This document shows, piece by piece, positions 29,817-38,401 of a stretch of 64,000 bases of DNA. How positions within the stretch are numbered: the stretch's first letter is position 1; every line of letters starts with the position of its first letter. The stretch comes from JASBTN01 sp965228805 (GTDB taxonomy: Bacteria > Pseudomonadota > Alphaproteobacteria > Rhodobacterales > Rhodobacteraceae): NCBI RefSeq assembly GCF_965228805.1, contig NZ_CBDDIE010000003.1, forward strand, positions 744,001 to 808,000. Reading direction: 5' to 3'. The notes below the pieces were generated by a model. That model worked only from the letters and a program-made list of their open reading frames with translations. It was not told the DNA's origin and searched no databases. The position numbers were made by a program, and so were the translations under genes.

Positions 29817-30451
29817 TCAGGCTTGACCGGCGGCCTCGAACCTTTCCAGATCGCTCAGCATGCGCGCCAGCCGCCCCTGCAACCAGCGGTCAAAGGCAGT
29901 GCGCGAATAGGTCCGCAGCCGGATCAGGGTCTGATCCCATCCGCCATCCACCGCATAGACCCGGAAGACGCCCGCGCTGTTGCGGCCGATCACCACATTC
30001 TTGGCAGTCAGATCGTTGACCACGTAGTGGTGCTCCAGAAGATCATCGACCAACTCGTGGATCAGCTCCTTGACCTGCGGCGACAGCCCGTTCCGGGTAA
30101 CGTAATCGCGCAGGCTGGGGCCAGGCCGCCCTGTTCATCCGAGATTTTCTCGGACATCAGGCCAACCCCCAGGTTGGTCTTCACGAAGCCCTTGAGCACC
30201 GGCAGGAAGGGCGGCAGATCGCCACGTTGGGAGACATAGGCGAAATAGGCTTCATACTCGCGGTATTCGTTGCGCAGGGGGCCGAACCGACGGTTCAGGG
30301 GGCGCACGTAGCGTTTCAGCCAGGGCATGTTGTTGGGCTTGGCGATCTTGATGATCACGTCATCCCGATCCGGGTGAAGATAGACCCGGCGCGTATTGCC
30401 TTCGGCAAGGTACTCCGATTCGATCAGATTGATGGTCTGGGTCTTGCACAT
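29817..30451 (-). pseudogene. YrbL-family (kinase-like) protein, frameshifted
   Basis: The N-terminal half (LAEGNTRRVYLHPDRDDVIIKI... to SEKISDEQGGLAP) and the C-terminal half (LRDYVTRNGLSPQ... VVNDLTAKNVVIGR...) of a PhoP-regulatory-network YrbL protein lie in different frames. Adding one G to the G4 run at 30117-30120 (one C on the coding strand) restores a single frame of about 212 residues with LAPSLRDYV at the junction. YrbL proteins have a protein-kinase-like fold; the HHYVVNDLTAKNVV block corresponds to the catalytic-loop region. Either a true pseudogene or a sequencing slip in a homopolymer. The start codon is uncertain (30451 or 30472). Confidence 0.7.
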
Positions 30452-30580
30452 GTCGGGCCGTCGTCGCTTCATGTCACTTCGGGAGCTGCCCGGGCTGCAG
30501 AACAAACCGTTGCATTGGCAGCAATCCACTGGCCCCGCCCACGTCGGGAGGGGGCCAGCGCGCGTTGCCTGTTCCCGGGC

Positions 30581-31270
30581 TTAGGACTTGGCGTTCAGGC
30601 GGTGGAACATATGGGTAAAGGTGGCCGCACCAATCACCGGGATCAGCAGGTTCAGAAGCGGCACCGCCAGGGGCACCGCCATGAGCGTGCCTGCCAGCCA
30701 GATCTGCCCGGAATGGCGTGCGCGCAGGCGGTTGGCGCCTTCGCGGCCCAGGCGGCGGATGGCGGCCATCTGGAAGTATTCACGCCCCAGAAGATACCCG
30801 TTCACCGCCCAGAACAGCATCGGTGCCAAGGGCCCCACGAAGAAGAACAGCACAAGTGCGATCAGGTTCACGCCGACCACCACACCGAAAAATCCGATGC
30901 TGTCGCGGATCGTCTCGCCCAGGGGGACCGAGCCTATGGGGGGAAGCTGGGGGTAGTGCATATCCTCAACCGCGGCGGCGACGTCGTCGAGGAAGATGCC
31001 GGTAAAGGCCGCCGCCACCGGCACCATCAGCACGACCGACAGGACCAGCATCAAGACGACCATCAGCCAGCTGGCGACGGTGTCGATGCCGCCGACCTCG
31101 CCCACCCAAGGCAGCGAGAACGTGTCGGGCACCAACCAGCCAGCCAGCCAGAACAGGCCCACGGTCACGGCAGCAAGCAGCCCGATGGTCAGGCCAAGAC
31201 CCAGAAGCAGCACGCGGCGAAAACGTGCATCGCCCATCTGGCCCAGCGCGGTGAAGAAATCGCCCAGCAT
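30581..31270 (-). CDS. EI24/CysZ-like membrane protein
   Basis: A 229-residue integral membrane protein of the EI24 (CysZ) family with four to five helices. The family loop FLDDVAAAVEDMHYPQLPP and the NGYLLGREYFQMAAIRR segment are present. E. coli CysZ takes up sulfate; alphaproteobacterial members are not proven to. Its start overlaps the nitroreductase stop by one base (TGATG), so the two are coupled. A CTGGCCCC / GGGGCCAG stem lies just downstream at 30529-30558 without a T-run. Confidence 0.85.
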   Translation of the reverse strand: MLGDFFTALGQMGDARFRRVLLLGLGLTIGLLAAVTVGLFWLAGWLVPDTFSLPWVGEVGGIDTVASWLMVVLMLVLSVVLMVPVAAAFTGIFLDDVAAAVEDMHYPQLPPIGSVPLGETIRDSIGFFGVVVGVNLIALVLFFFVGPLAPMLFWAVNGYLLGREYFQMAAIRRLGREGANRLRARHSGQIWLAGTLMAVPLAVPLLNLLIPVIGAATFTHMFHRLNAKS

Positions 31271-31848
31271 CAGTCGGCCACCCAGCTGGTTTTCGCGTCC
31301 AGATCCGGGCGGGGGCGTTCGGGCGGGGCGCAGGTCTCGGTGCCGATATGGATGAAACCGGCGACGCTTTCGTGCTCGGCCAAGCCCAGGGCTTCGGTGA
31401 CAAAGGTGCGGTCATGGCTGGGCCAGCCAGACAGCCAGTTCGCCCCCCAACCGGCCGCCAGAGCGGCATTCAGCAGCGCCAGACAGGCAGCACCAGCCGA
31501 ATACACCTGTTCGATCTGCGGCACTTTCTCGCTGTCCACAGGGGCCGAGATCACGGCGACCGCCAGGTCCGCATCGGCAAACTGGGAATGCGCCTTGGCC
31601 ACCTTGTCCTCGGGAATGCCCAGCGCCTCGGCACGCGGACCAACCAGACCGGCCAGACGGGTCAGCGCGGCTTTCTCAAGCACGATGAAACGCCAGGGTT
31701 CCAGTTTGCCGTGATCCGGCGTGCGCGCGGCGGCCTCAAGCAGCGGCATCAACTCGTCCCGTGAAGGTGCCGGGGCGGTCAGGGTCTTGGCAGGGCGCGA
31801 GCGCCGGGTCAGCAGGAAATCGAGTGCGGCTTGATTGGGTGCGGGCAT
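31270..31848 (-). CDS. nitroreductase family protein (YdjA-like)
   Basis: A 192-residue FMN-dependent nitroreductase-fold protein of the short YdjA type. The N-terminal LLTRRSRPAKTL segment supplies the flavin phosphate arginines, the APSRDELMPLLEAAARTPDHGKLEPWRF block is diagnostic, and a GWGANWLSGW stretch closes the pocket. It acts as an NAD(P)H-dependent reductase on an unknown substrate. It is upstream of, and translationally coupled to, the EI24-like gene. Confidence 0.88.
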   Translation of the reverse strand: MPAPNQAALDFLLTRRSRPAKTLTAPAPSRDELMPLLEAAARTPDHGKLEPWRFIVLEKAALTRLAGLVGPRAEALGIPEDKVAKAHSQFADADLAVAVISAPVDSEKVPQIEQVYSAGAACLALLNAALAAGWGANWLSGWPSHDRTFVTEALGLAEHESVAGFIHIGTETCAPPERPRPDLDAKTSWVAD

Positions 31849-31896
31849 GGGGTCCTCCGAATGTCCGCTTTCATGTCGGACCTGAACCGGCCCACG

Positions 31897-33009
31897 TCAA
31901 CCGGACAGGCCGAAAAACTCCACCAGCTCGCCGAGATAGCCGGAATAGATCCCCTGCATGCGGGTGGAGGGCTGGCGGGCGGCAAAGGTCTCGGCCAGGG
32001 GATCGGGGGCGGTGATCGGCGACCCGGACATTTCCTCCAACACCGCATGGCCGCAGAAGGGCACACAGACTTCGGAGTAGCCGCCCTCATGGGTCATCAT
32101 CACGCGGCCCTTGCAGATCTCGGCGGCCAAATCCAGGGTCATGCGGGTCATCTGGCGGAAGGTGTCGGCGGTGGCCAACATGCGGCTCAGCGGGTCCAGC
32201 GCGACGGCGTCATAGCCGCAGGCCACCACGATGACCTCGGGCTCGAAGGCGCGCACGGCGGGGATCACCAACCGCTCCATCGCTTCGATATAGGTCGCAT
32301 GGCCCGCGCCGGGGGGCAGCGGGATGTTCATGTTCGCGCCCTCGCCCGCGCCTTCGCCGCGCTGCTCCGCCTCGCCGGTGTCGAGCGGATAGTTGCGGTC
32401 CTGGTGGAGAGAAATGGTCAGCGTGTCAGGATCGGAAAGAAAGACCGCCTCGGTCCCGTTGCCGTGATGCACGTCCCAGTCGATGACGGCGACCCGGCGC
32501 ACCAGATCGGCCGCGCGGCCGGCCCGAATGGCGATGGCGAGGTTGGCGAGCAGGCAGAAGCCGTTCGGGAAATCCGGCAGACAGTGGTGACCGGGCGGGC
32601 GCGAGAGCGCGTAAGCGTTGGTCAGATCGCCACGCAGCACCGCATCGAGCGCGGCGACGGAAAGCCCCGCGGACAGTGCCGCGATCTCATAACCGCCCTG
32701 GCCGAAGGGGGTGCGCAGGCCCAGCTCGCCACCGCCATTGTCGGACGCCGCCTTGAAGTCGCTGAGATAGGTCGCGGGATGCACCAGGGCGAGGGTTTCC
32801 AGCGAGGCGACCGGGGCGGTCAGCATGTCCAGCTCTCCCGACAGGCCGGTCACATCCATCAGGTTCTTCAACCGCCGCTTGGTCTCGGGGTTTTCCGGCA
32901 GCCCACCGGCCGCGAGCGGCTGTACCAACCCGCCCACCGGCACCGTGCCTGCGTAATTGCCGCCGGAATGCCAGAAGCATTTCTCGTCCCAGAAAAATCC
33001 TGTGGTCAT
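31897..33009 (-). CDS. histone deacetylase-family protein (class II type amidohydrolase)
   Basis: A 370-residue Zn-dependent deacetylase of the arginase/HDAC superfamily. The active-site pair lies in SRPPGHHCLPDFPNGFC, the metal ligands in VIDWDVHHGNGTE, and the transition-state Tyr region in MTHEGGYSE. Bacterial members deacetylate polyamines or other small amides rather than histones. ATG 33009 with GGGAGG five bases upstream is preferred to a GTG two codons earlier. It lies 48 bp upstream of the nitroreductase in the same direction, so it may head a three-gene operon. Confidence 0.9.
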   Translation of the reverse strand: MTTGFFWDEKCFWHSGGNYAGTVPVGGLVQPLAAGGLPENPETKRRLKNLMDVTGLSGELDMLTAPVASLETLALVHPATYLSDFKAASDNGGGELGLRTPFGQGGYEIAALSAGLSVAALDAVLRGDLTNAYALSRPPGHHCLPDFPNGFCLLANLAIAIRAGRAADLVRRVAVIDWDVHHGNGTEAVFLSDPDTLTISLHQDRNYPLDTGEAEQRGEGAGEGANMNIPLPPGAGHATYIEAMERLVIPAVRAFEPEVIVVACGYDAVALDPLSRMLATADTFRQMTRMTLDLAAEICKGRVMMTHEGGYSEVCVPFCGHAVLEEMSGSPITAPDPLAETFAARQPSTRMQGIYSGYLGELVEFFGLSG

Positions 33010-33079
33010 ACGCACCTCCCCCTAAGGGGAACAGTGTCGCGCCTTGCCCCGGAAAGCGCAATCGCGGATGGTGGCGGGC

Positions 33080-33334
33080 ATGAAGAAAGGATCGCTTGCC
33101 CACCTGGCCCAACCGGGCGCCGAAATCGCCTTGCGCGTCACGCCGAAAGCGTCGCGCAATCTGGTCGAGGACGGGCCTGACGGGCTGCGGGTGCTGGTCA
33201 CCACGGTGCCGGAAGGCGGCAAGGCCAATCAGGCGGTGGTGAAACTGCTGGCTCAGGCGCTGGGGGTGGCGAAAACCCGGCTGGTGCTGGTGCGGGGCGC
33301 GACCAGTCGGGACAAGGTGTTCCGAGTGGAGTAA
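33080..33334 (+). CDS. DUF167 (YggU) family protein
   Basis: An 84-residue DUF167 protein. The family core is plain: IALRVTPKASRN, then VTTVPEGGKANQAVVKLLAQALGV, then LVLVRGATSRDKVFRV. It is a small alpha/beta fold without known enzymatic function. ATG 33080 gives the usual length; two earlier in-frame starts (33068, 33044) would add unusual residues. Divergent from the deacetylase gene. Confidence 0.85.
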   Translation: MKKGSLAHLAQPGAEIALRVTPKASRNLVEDGPDGLRVLVTTVPEGGKANQAVVKLLAQALGVAKTRLVLVRGATSRDKVFRVE

Positions 33335-33377
33335 GGTCCCGCGGCCCCGTGCGAAGCACGGCCACCGCCCCGCAGGT

Positions 33378-33398
33378 GAAAACTATTTAATAGTTTTC
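33378..33398. terminator. AT-rich hairpin between converging genes
   Basis: GAAAACTAT / ATAGTTTTC forms a perfect 9-bp stem over the loop TTA. It sits between the DUF167 gene and a gene converging on it, so it can act as a bidirectional terminator. A related pair of AAAACT-type hairpins occurs at 54441-54488. Confidence 0.6.
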
Positions 33399-33400
33399 CA

Positions 33401-33676
33401 TCAGTCGGATTGGCCGCCCTGCCCACCCTCTTCCGATATCTCGCCCGGACGCGCACGTTGGTAGATCCCCTCGGGCAGGTCCAGCGCCACGGCGAGGTCC
33501 TTCAGCTGGCTGATTGAAAGGGTGATCTTGTGCACCCGATCCTCCTGCGGTTCCCATTGTTCGATGGTCACGCAGTCGTCGAAGGCGTTGATCACCACAT
33601 CCTCGCGCAGGAACTCGCGGCGCTCGTCGACCAGGGTGACCACGGTGGCGTCAAAATCGTGTTCGATGGTAAACAT
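33401..33676 (-). CDS. hypothetical protein
   Basis: A 91-residue acidic protein. It has alternating hydrophobic and charged residues at the start (FTIEHDFDATVVTLVDE), a middle WEPQEDRVHKITLS strand, then a helix LKDLAVALDLPEG and a disordered Gly/Gln/Ser tail. I do not recognise a family. The open frame, codon usage like its neighbours and the flanking terminator support a real gene. It is divergent from the M48 lipoprotein gene. Confidence 0.6.
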   Translation of the reverse strand: MFTIEHDFDATVVTLVDERREFLREDVVINAFDDCVTIEQWEPQEDRVHKITLSISQLKDLAVALDLPEGIYQRARPGEISEEGGQGGQSD

Positions 33677-33761
33677 ATCGTCAGCCTAGCGGGGCAGTTG
33701 GCCTCTGGAAAGCCCGAAGAAGCGCGCCTATGGTCAGGGCATTGTCAGTCGGAGGTTTCCC

Positions 33762-34484
33762 ATGCACCGCCTTGCCGTTGCGCTGATCGGCCTGATCCTG
33801 GCCGCCTGTACGCCCGAGACCCAGGGTGGAGGTGGGCAGCTGGCCCCGCAGGAGACGCGTTTCAGCCCGGAGGTGGCGATGCGCATGTTCCCGGGCGATG
33901 CCTCGATCGCGCGTTATGCCACCATCGCCGCGCGCATGGAACCGGTGATTGAACGCGAGTGCCGCGCCCGCGCCCCGCGCAGCAAATGCGACTACCAGAT
34001 CTTCGTGGAAACCCACCCCGAAGCGCCGGCAAACGCCTATCAGGGCGAGAACCGGCGCGGCCAGCCAACCATTGCCTTTACCCGCAAACTCCTGGCCGAA
34101 CTGCGCAACGATCACGAGATCGCCTTCATCATGGGGCACGAGGCCGCCCATCACATTCGCGGCCATCTGCCGGTCAAGACCGAGGCGCTGATCGCGGGTT
34201 GGATCGCGGGCGAAGTGGCCGCCCATGTGGCCGGTGCGAGCGAAGAAGAAACCCAACAGGCCGCCGCCTTGGGCGGGCTCATTGCGATCAGCGGCTTTTC
34301 CAAGGAGTTCGAGCTGGAGGCCGACGCCCTGGGCGCGGTGATCACTGAAATCGCGGGCTATGATGCCATCACCGGGTCGCAATATTTCCGGCGCATGCGC
34401 GATCCGGGGCACAAGTACCTGGGCACCCACCCGCCCAACGCCCAGCGCCTGCAGACCGTGCGCCGTGCCGTGGCGGGTATGTAG
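33762..34484 (+). CDS. M48-family metalloprotease, predicted lipoprotein
   Basis: A 240-residue protein with a lipoprotein signal (LILAAC lipobox, lipidated Cys at residue 17). The zinc motif HEAAH lies near residue 126 in the segment MGHEAAHHIRGHL, with the third ligand probably the Glu in FELEADALG near residue 187. This is the M48 arrangement used by periplasmic proteases of the BepA/LoiP kind, which survey outer-membrane assembly. It lacks the TPR tail of BepA. Single gene. Confidence 0.88.
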   Translation: MHRLAVALIGLILAACTPETQGGGGQLAPQETRFSPEVAMRMFPGDASIARYATIAARMEPVIERECRARAPRSKCDYQIFVETHPEAPANAYQGENRRGQPTIAFTRKLLAELRNDHEIAFIMGHEAAHHIRGHLPVKTEALIAGWIAGEVAAHVAGASEEETQQAAALGGLIAISGFSKEFELEADALGAVITEIAGYDAITGSQYFRRMRDPGHKYLGTHPPNAQRLQTVRRAVAGM

Positions 34485-34567
34485 CGCCCCTGTGCCACTT
34501 GACCGGGATCAAGGCGGAGCCCCCTGATTCGACGTTTTCTTGAGAAAACCAGAGGGGGACCGCCGCC

Positions 34568-34828
34568 ATGCCGCTGAAATCCGGATATGACCATCACGCC
34601 AACCTTGTCGACCGCATGGCCGACACCCTGGGCCTGGACCTGCGCCGCGAGATGGAGCGCGCCCGGCTCACCTTCCAGCAGCTCGACGGCGCGGTGGTGC
34701 GCTGCATGGACTGCCCCGACCCCGAGGGCTGCGAGCTGTGGATGGAGCAGCGTAATGACGGCGCCACCCACGCGCCGGGCATCTGCCGCAACAAGGCGCT
34801 CTTGGAAAACCTGCGGGAGTACGGCTGA
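34568..34828 (+). CDS. DUF6455 family protein
   Basis: An 86-residue soluble protein with three cysteines (RCMDCPDPEGCELWM), a fourth in GICRNKALL and an N-terminal helix LVDRMADTLGLDLRREMERARL. The Cys pattern is that of DUF6455 proteins, which are common in Rhodobacterales; a metal or Fe-S site is conceivable but undemonstrated. GGGGGACCGCC precedes the ATG. Single gene at the edge of the accessory island. Confidence 0.75.
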   Translation: MPLKSGYDHHANLVDRMADTLGLDLRREMERARLTFQQLDGAVVRCMDCPDPEGCELWMEQRNDGATHAPGICRNKALLENLREYG

Positions 34829-35148
34829 GGCGGGGGCGCTTGCCCTGCCTCCGGCGCCAGCGGCGAACATCCCCGGGCTTTGACCCGCAGGTCGTGAACT
34901 GACCCAACGCCCAAGACGTGGAAAACGTGCAGCGAGCGATGAGTGACGGCTTTGAGCCCATTTTGCCGAATGCCGCATGCGTCATGAATGTCAGCTTGCT
35001 GGATCTTTCCCGCTGATAGTGCTGCTGATGAGCACTGCCCCGGCTAGATCAACCCTCTGTCAGGAAACGCTCCTTCCAGTTCGCTGCCGCCTTGCAGGTC
35101 CGCCGCAAACCGCGTAAACACTTCCCGCATTGGTTGTTTTGTGGATTT
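34829..35148. other. gene-free stretch before vgrG
   Basis: About 320 bp with no supported gene. It contains degenerate sequence around 34905-34995 (GCAGCGAGCGATGAGTGACG and a CCGAATGCCGCATGCG block) that looks like decayed intergenic repeat material. A vgrG promoter must lie in the right half, but no good -35/-10 pair is visible. Confidence 0.4.
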
Positions 35149-37278
35149 ATGAACACGCATTTTTCTCAGCAGGACCGGCAGGGCCGCCTGTCGACCGTGC
35201 TTGGCGCGGACAGTCTGGTGCTGCTGCGCATGGATGGCAGCGAGGAGCTGTCAGGGGATTTTGAATGGCGCGTTGAGGCGCTGGCGGCCGAGGACGGGCT
35301 GGATCTGACCGCTCTTCTGGGTACGCATGCAACGGTGGAGATTAATCATGGGCAGGGAACCCGCGCCTTTGACGGGACCGTCTGCGAGGCCCGCCAGCGC
35401 GGCGCGTTTGAGAACGGGTTCCGCTATGATCTGCTGCTGCGTCCTTGGCTGCATGTGGCGGGCCTTAGGCGCAACATTCGGATTTTCCACAGCAAAACCG
35501 TGATTGAAATCGTTCAGGAAGTGCTCAGCGCCTATGCAGGCCTCGGACATCCGCATCTGGAGGTGCAGGTCTCTGACGATTATCCGGTGCTGGAATACAC
35601 CGTGCAATACGGCGAGTCTGACGCGGATTTTGTGCGCCGCCAGCTGGAGCGCCACGGCATCACCTGGTCCTGGCGGCATGAGGCGGGTTCACACACGATG
35701 CTGCTGAGCGATGCGGCCTTCAGCCTGCCGCAGGTGCCGGGCCTGTCTCGGCCCTATTACGGTGTCGCGGGCTATCACCGCCACGAAGAGGAGCATTTCC
35801 GCAGCTGGTCCCCGTCGCAGCGCATCACAACCGGAGCGGTGCGGCTGACCGAGTACAACTTCAAGATTCCCAATGCCGCGCAGGAGACCGAGCAACTCAG
35901 CGAGGCCGCCCACCCCAGCAGCGATATCGAGAGCTACGACTGGCCCGGCGACTACCTGACCCAGGGCGAGGGGCGCGGCGTGGCGGACCGGCGCCTGGAG
36001 GAAGAGCGCGGCCAGGCTCTGCGCCACCACGCTGAGGGCGACGCGGTGTCCCTGGGTGCGGGCTGGCGGGTGACTTTGGCAGGCGATGATGTGCCGGGCG
36101 CGACGGGTGAGACATTCGTTTGCCTCAAGGCCAGCCACCGCTTCCGGGCACAGGCCTATGGCTCGGGTGATGGGGGCGGCGATGAGGCGCCTTATGACGG
36201 CGCTTACGTGCTGCTGCCGGAAGCCGCTCCCTTTCGCCCCGAGCGCCGCACCACCGGCTCGCGTGTGCAGGGGCCGGAGACAGCCGTAGTGGTGGGCGAC
36301 GGCGAGATCGATTGCGACGAACACGGCCGCATTCTGGTGCGCTTCCACTGGGACTGCGAAAAGGCGCATACCATGCGGGTGCGCGTGAGCCAGAACTGGG
36401 CGAGCCAAGGCTGGGGTGGCATGGTCATCCCCCGCATCGGCATGGAAGTCATCGTCGAACACCTGCGGGGAGATCCGGACAAACCCATTGTCACCGGCTG
36501 TGTCTATAACGGTAAAAACAAACCGCCATATGAGCTGCCAAAGTATAAGACACGGTCGACCTTCAAAACCGATACACACAAAGGGCGCGGGTTCAATGAA
36601 CTGCGGTTTGAGGATGAAAAGGGGCGAGAAGAAATATTCGTGCATGCCCAGAAAGACCGGAACGAAAAAATCCTGCACAATCACACAGAACGTATCGACA
36701 ACAACTGGGTACAAAGTGTGGGCCACAACCGCGCTGCGGAGGTCGAAAATAACAGCGATGATGTTGTAGGTGGCAATATGACGCTGAGTATTGGCCGGAG
36801 CTACCTAGACGACATTGTGCCTCACGCGATTGAAGATCATTGGCAAGGCATCCCAGCGGCTGGCGTGAATTACGGTGAACGCGGGCGTGCTGAGCGCGGG
36901 GAAGGTAATTATGCGCTTCGCGTTGAAGGGTCCAGCAGTTCAATGATTGATCGCAACGTGTTGTTCTCGGTTGGTGGGCGTTGGGATCAACAAATGTCGA
37001 AAGACATGTCTCTTGATGTAGGTACACATCTCGACGTTGCTGTGGCCAAGAACCATACCGAAAGCGCTGGCTCTAAGCGCGTCATCCAGGCGGCAAGGAA
37101 GCTAGAATTAATTTGTGGAAAGGCACGCATCACGCTGCATGCTGACGGACGTGTCCAAATGAGCGGGATCACGCTAAACCAGTCCTTCAAAGATCGGATC
37201 ACAATTTTCACTAAGGCCATGGCAACAAAGGCGAAAGCGACTTTTGAGGTTTTGTCTAGTCGCATAGATTTAAATTGA
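35149..37278 (+). CDS. vgrG: type VI secretion system tip protein VgrG (TssI)
   Basis: A 709-residue T6SS spike protein. The gp27-like base (residues 1-370) has the diagnostic VQYGESDADFVRRQLERHGITW. The gp5 OB-fold follows (CDEHGRILVRFHWD near 387, NWASQGWGGMVIPRIGMEVIVEHL near 414), then GDPDKPIVTGCVYN near 445 and a beta-helix stalk. No fused enzymatic domain follows the stalk. No other T6SS structural genes are in the window, so this is an orphan vgrG island. Base composition drops and codon use changes from about 36500 onward, inside the gene. The N-terminal start was set at the ATG before NTHFSQQDRQGRLS; its ribosome-binding site is weak. Confidence 0.93.
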   Translation: MNTHFSQQDRQGRLSTVLGADSLVLLRMDGSEELSGDFEWRVEALAAEDGLDLTALLGTHATVEINHGQGTRAFDGTVCEARQRGAFENGFRYDLLLRPWLHVAGLRRNIRIFHSKTVIEIVQEVLSAYAGLGHPHLEVQVSDDYPVLEYTVQYGESDADFVRRQLERHGITWSWRHEAGSHTMLLSDAAFSLPQVPGLSRPYYGVAGYHRHEEEHFRSWSPSQRITTGAVRLTEYNFKIPNAAQETEQLSEAAHPSSDIESYDWPGDYLTQGEGRGVADRRLEEERGQALRHHAEGDAVSLGAGWRVTLAGDDVPGATGETFVCLKASHRFRAQAYGSGDGGGDEAPYDGAYVLLPEAAPFRPERRTTGSRVQGPETAVVVGDGEIDCDEHGRILVRFHWDCEKAHTMRVRVSQNWASQGWGGMVIPRIGMEVIVEHLRGDPDKPIVTGCVYNGKNKPPYELPKYKTRSTFKTDTHKGRGFNELRFEDEKGREEIFVHAQKDRNEKILHNHTERIDNNWVQSVGHNRAAEVENNSDDVVGGNMTLSIGRSYLDDIVPHAIEDHWQGIPAAGVNYGERGRAERGEGNYALRVEGSSSSMIDRNVLFSVGGRWDQQMSKDMSLDVGTHLDVAVAKNHTESAGSKRVIQAARKLELICGKARITLHADGRVQMSGITLNQSFKDRITIFTKAMATKAKATFEVLSSRIDLN

Positions 37279-37285
37279 GGACGAT

Positions 37286-38134
37286 ATGCCCCAAGATGGA
37301 ATTGCATATAATGGAGAAATTGTCCTCGGCGGAGGGCAAGCAGACGACGAAGCGCTTCAGATCGAGATCGATGCAGGAGACCCTGATTTTCTAGTAGCTG
37401 CGGCGAATAAAAATCCGCAAACGGCTTGGGAGCGCTTTCAGGCTATCGTCGGTGGTACAGCAGAGGGGGCCTATTCGTGGCCCTTCGATTACACGCTCTG
37501 TATCCATTGGGTCGTGGGACACGCCGGTTTTTATGGCCCTCATGTGCAGCAGAACTGCTTTTATCACCGTGATCGCATTCTCGGCGTCCTTGGTGCAGGG
37601 GTTCGTGTTATTTACTATCTGATTTTCCGAGGCCTGCTTTGGCGGCTGCTGACCAATGAAACGGCGCAAAATTTGGCACGTGATCACCTGTCGGAGGCGG
37701 ACCGGAACTTGTTCAACGATGCAATTGATCGCGCGGTTCCCGATGAGGCACGGCGCGCACAGATCGTCGGGCGCTATGCTTCAGGACAATTTTTTACGCG
37801 CTGGATGAAGTCACGGATCAGACGACGGGGCGGTGGTAGTCTCGAGATGCGCGGAGTCGCATGGACTAATACGATCATGCTTATGTGGGGATCAGCCATT
37901 CACGCTTCTATTAACCACCCTTCTAATTTCGGCATCATAGAGATATTCATTTCTTGGATTACAGGCGATGCAGACCACTCTATCGACAGTGACACGTATG
38001 TTTCACTTTTTCGGGTAGCGCAAACACTTACGGAAAACGCAGAATTTATGGATGCGCTCGGCGATGACTTCGTGCTGTATCGCGAGTTCATTCAGGCATT
38101 GCTCGATTTTGGCTCGAGCGGAGGGCGAAGCTAA
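37286..38134 (+). CDS. unknown VgrG-linked protein, candidate T6SS effector
   Basis: A 282-residue protein seven bases after vgrG, so it is almost certainly in the same transcript. I recognise no domain. It has a soluble acidic N-terminus (1-60), a Trp/His/Cys-rich segment (65-95: HWVVGHAGFYGPHVQQNC), a hydrophobic stretch at 98-121 flanked by Arg, a basic middle (170-182) and a second weakly hydrophobic region at 191-226, then an acidic helical tail. G+C is below that of the flanking core genes. Genes in this position usually encode the cargo delivered by the spike. Membrane stretches would suit a pore-forming or membrane-targeting toxin. It could instead be an adaptor. Confidence 0.55.
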   Translation: MPQDGIAYNGEIVLGGGQADDEALQIEIDAGDPDFLVAAANKNPQTAWERFQAIVGGTAEGAYSWPFDYTLCIHWVVGHAGFYGPHVQQNCFYHRDRILGVLGAGVRVIYYLIFRGLLWRLLTNETAQNLARDHLSEADRNLFNDAIDRAVPDEARRAQIVGRYASGQFFTRWMKSRIRRRGGGSLEMRGVAWTNTIMLMWGSAIHASINHPSNFGIIEIFISWITGDADHSIDSDTYVSLFRVAQTLTENAEFMDALGDDFVLYREFIQALLDFGSSGGRS

Positions 38135-38304
38135 TGAAGTTCATTCGCTTTGTTTTGGGGCTCGTTTCAGACATACTCGGTCAACTGCTCACAGGGATTG
38201 GCCTGATGATTGTGCTCGGTTCTTTCGTGGCGGAGATATATATCATGGTTGCAGTTGGAATTGTGCTCATGGTGATCGGGTTCTTTTTGTTTCGTAGTAC
38301 TTGA
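38134..38304 (+). CDS. small two-helix membrane protein, candidate immunity protein
   Basis: A 56-residue protein starting MKFIRFVLGLVSD. Two hydrophobic helices (about residues 14-30 and 35-53) are separated by a short FVAEIY turn. Its ATG overlaps the stop codon of the preceding gene by one base (TAATG), so the two are translationally coupled. An inner-membrane protein of this size directly after a cargo gene is where an immunity protein is expected, but no homology supports this. Too short for most gene finders. Confidence 0.55.
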   Translation: MKFIRFVLGLVSDILGQLLTGIGLMIVLGSFVAEIYIMVAVGIVLMVIGFFLFRST

Positions 38305-38401
38305 TTTTCCGAGCCGATGGAATTGCCCTTGGCAACGGAATGTGCCGATAGCGTCTGAAACCCCGTGCGTAGAGCAGAAACAAAATTTTGGAGAGCACAT
38401 T

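Noticed and set aside
30529..30558. CTGGCCCC / GGGGCCAG stem behind the EI24-like gene considered as terminator
   Set aside because: The loop is long (14 bases) and no T-tract follows.
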